A DNA stretch of 26,516 nucleotides from assembly GCA_002887195.1 (NCBI GenBank), contig PJAB01000449.1, positions 1-26,516 of the forward strand, in the 5' to 3' direction. Positions 26,121 to 26,516 of the stretch are shown here, piece by piece. The stretch's first letter is position 1, and every line of letters begins with the position of its first letter. The stretch is from Chrysochromulina parva (taxonomy: Eukaryota > Haptophyta > Prymnesiales > Chrysochromulinaceae). The translations under genes and the position numbers were made by a program. A model generated the notes under the pieces. The model ran no database searches. It was not told the DNA's origin and saw nothing but the letters and a program-made list of their open reading frames with translations.

Positions 26121-26516
26121 CGCCGAGGAAGGCCACAGCGGCAAGCTCGTGCGTCCACGGCGGGCCGGACTGATGAGAAAACGCCGCAGCCCGTCGCAGC
26201 TAATATCGCTGCCCGTCGACGAAAAGTGGATCCATCCTTTACCAAAAGTGGAATCTTAACTTCAAAAGACAGTCTCGTAGCATTGCGTACTCCAGCCACG
26301 AGGCCTCCTGTAGGATTCCTATTTAAAACGTGAGATGATCGCTATTGTTCAAGAGGCGATGGCGATTTCCAAGTGTGTATGGGGCTATGGGCTACATGTA
26401 TGGGCCTTTCCAGAAGTGGTCTGTGTCAAGTCAAGTCAAGTCCATACATAAACAACAGACAACCATACGGAAGCCTATCGAATGTGCTCCGGAAGCCAGC
26501 AGGGGAGGACGGGAGC
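26121..26516. promoter_or_regulatory. Right edge: kinase promoter and repeated upstream element
   Basis: This is about 400 bp upstream of the PH kinase. TATTTAAAA around 26320 is a TATA-like AT stretch on either strand, about 200 bp before the kinase ATG. Copy B of the upstream element lies at 26427-26499. No coding sequence is supported before the window ends. Confidence 0.45.
26427..26499 (+). repeat. Upstream element, copy B
   Basis: It shares its blocks and their order with copy A at 19147-19215. Because copy A is 56 bp before the ATPase ATG, copy B may precede a plus-strand gene starting just outside the window. Confidence 0.55.

Overview
The window is nuclear DNA from a GC-rich microalga-like eukaryote. 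Spliceosomal introns with GT..AG ends interrupt three genes. Protein-level markers are RGS, GRAM, EF-hand, Tudor-like and PH domains plus a COX20-type mitochondrial factor. A haptophyte (Emiliania/Chrysochromulina-like) is my best guess, from the GC-rich third codon positions, Ala-rich inserts, and 10-bp CAGTGGCCAT-type repeats inside introns. A pelagophyte or another secondary-plastid alga is not excluded. Nothing bacterial or viral was seen.

Layout. Minus strand: (1) 429-3479, an acylated cNMP-binding/GRAM/cNMP-binding/RGS/AGC kinase, two exons; (2) 3971-7924, a large protein with FTPR motifs, a Lys-rich linker and about eight copies of an unrecognised domain of about 105 residues; (3) 8239-13852, a five-exon ABCC (MRP-type) transporter; then about 2.1 kb with no supported gene; (4) 15986-16381, a COX20-like cytochrome oxidase assembly factor; (5) 16908-18908, a four-exon EF-hand protein with three Tudor-like repeats. 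Plus strand: (6) 19271-22489, an intronless SERCA-type Ca2+-ATPase with an N-terminal signal sequence, divergent from gene 5 across 362 bp. Minus strand: (7) 23163-26120, an intronless STE-family kinase (Cdc7/SepH/MAP3K-epsilon-like) with a C-terminal PH domain, convergent with gene 6.

The most unusual signals concern how introns and coding ends are built. Five of the eight introns (all four in the ABC gene, one in the RGS kinase) are filled with a degenerate 10-bp tandem repeat whose sense strand carries a CTGAY branch-point-like motif about once per unit. Two ABC introns are flanked by copies of the same protosplice segment (CAG^GT plus about 20 nt). The intronic and exonic copies encode the same peptide and differ almost only at synonymous sites. 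A similar pattern occurs at the end of the PH kinase, where a 66-bp tandem duplication puts a second, peptide-conserved C-terminus just after the stop codon.

Functionally the window leans to signalling and Ca2+: two kinases, an EF-hand protein facing a Ca2+-ATPase across a shared promoter region, and a transporter. These genes are neighbours and do not form an operon. All gene models are by-eye splicing predictions without transcript support.
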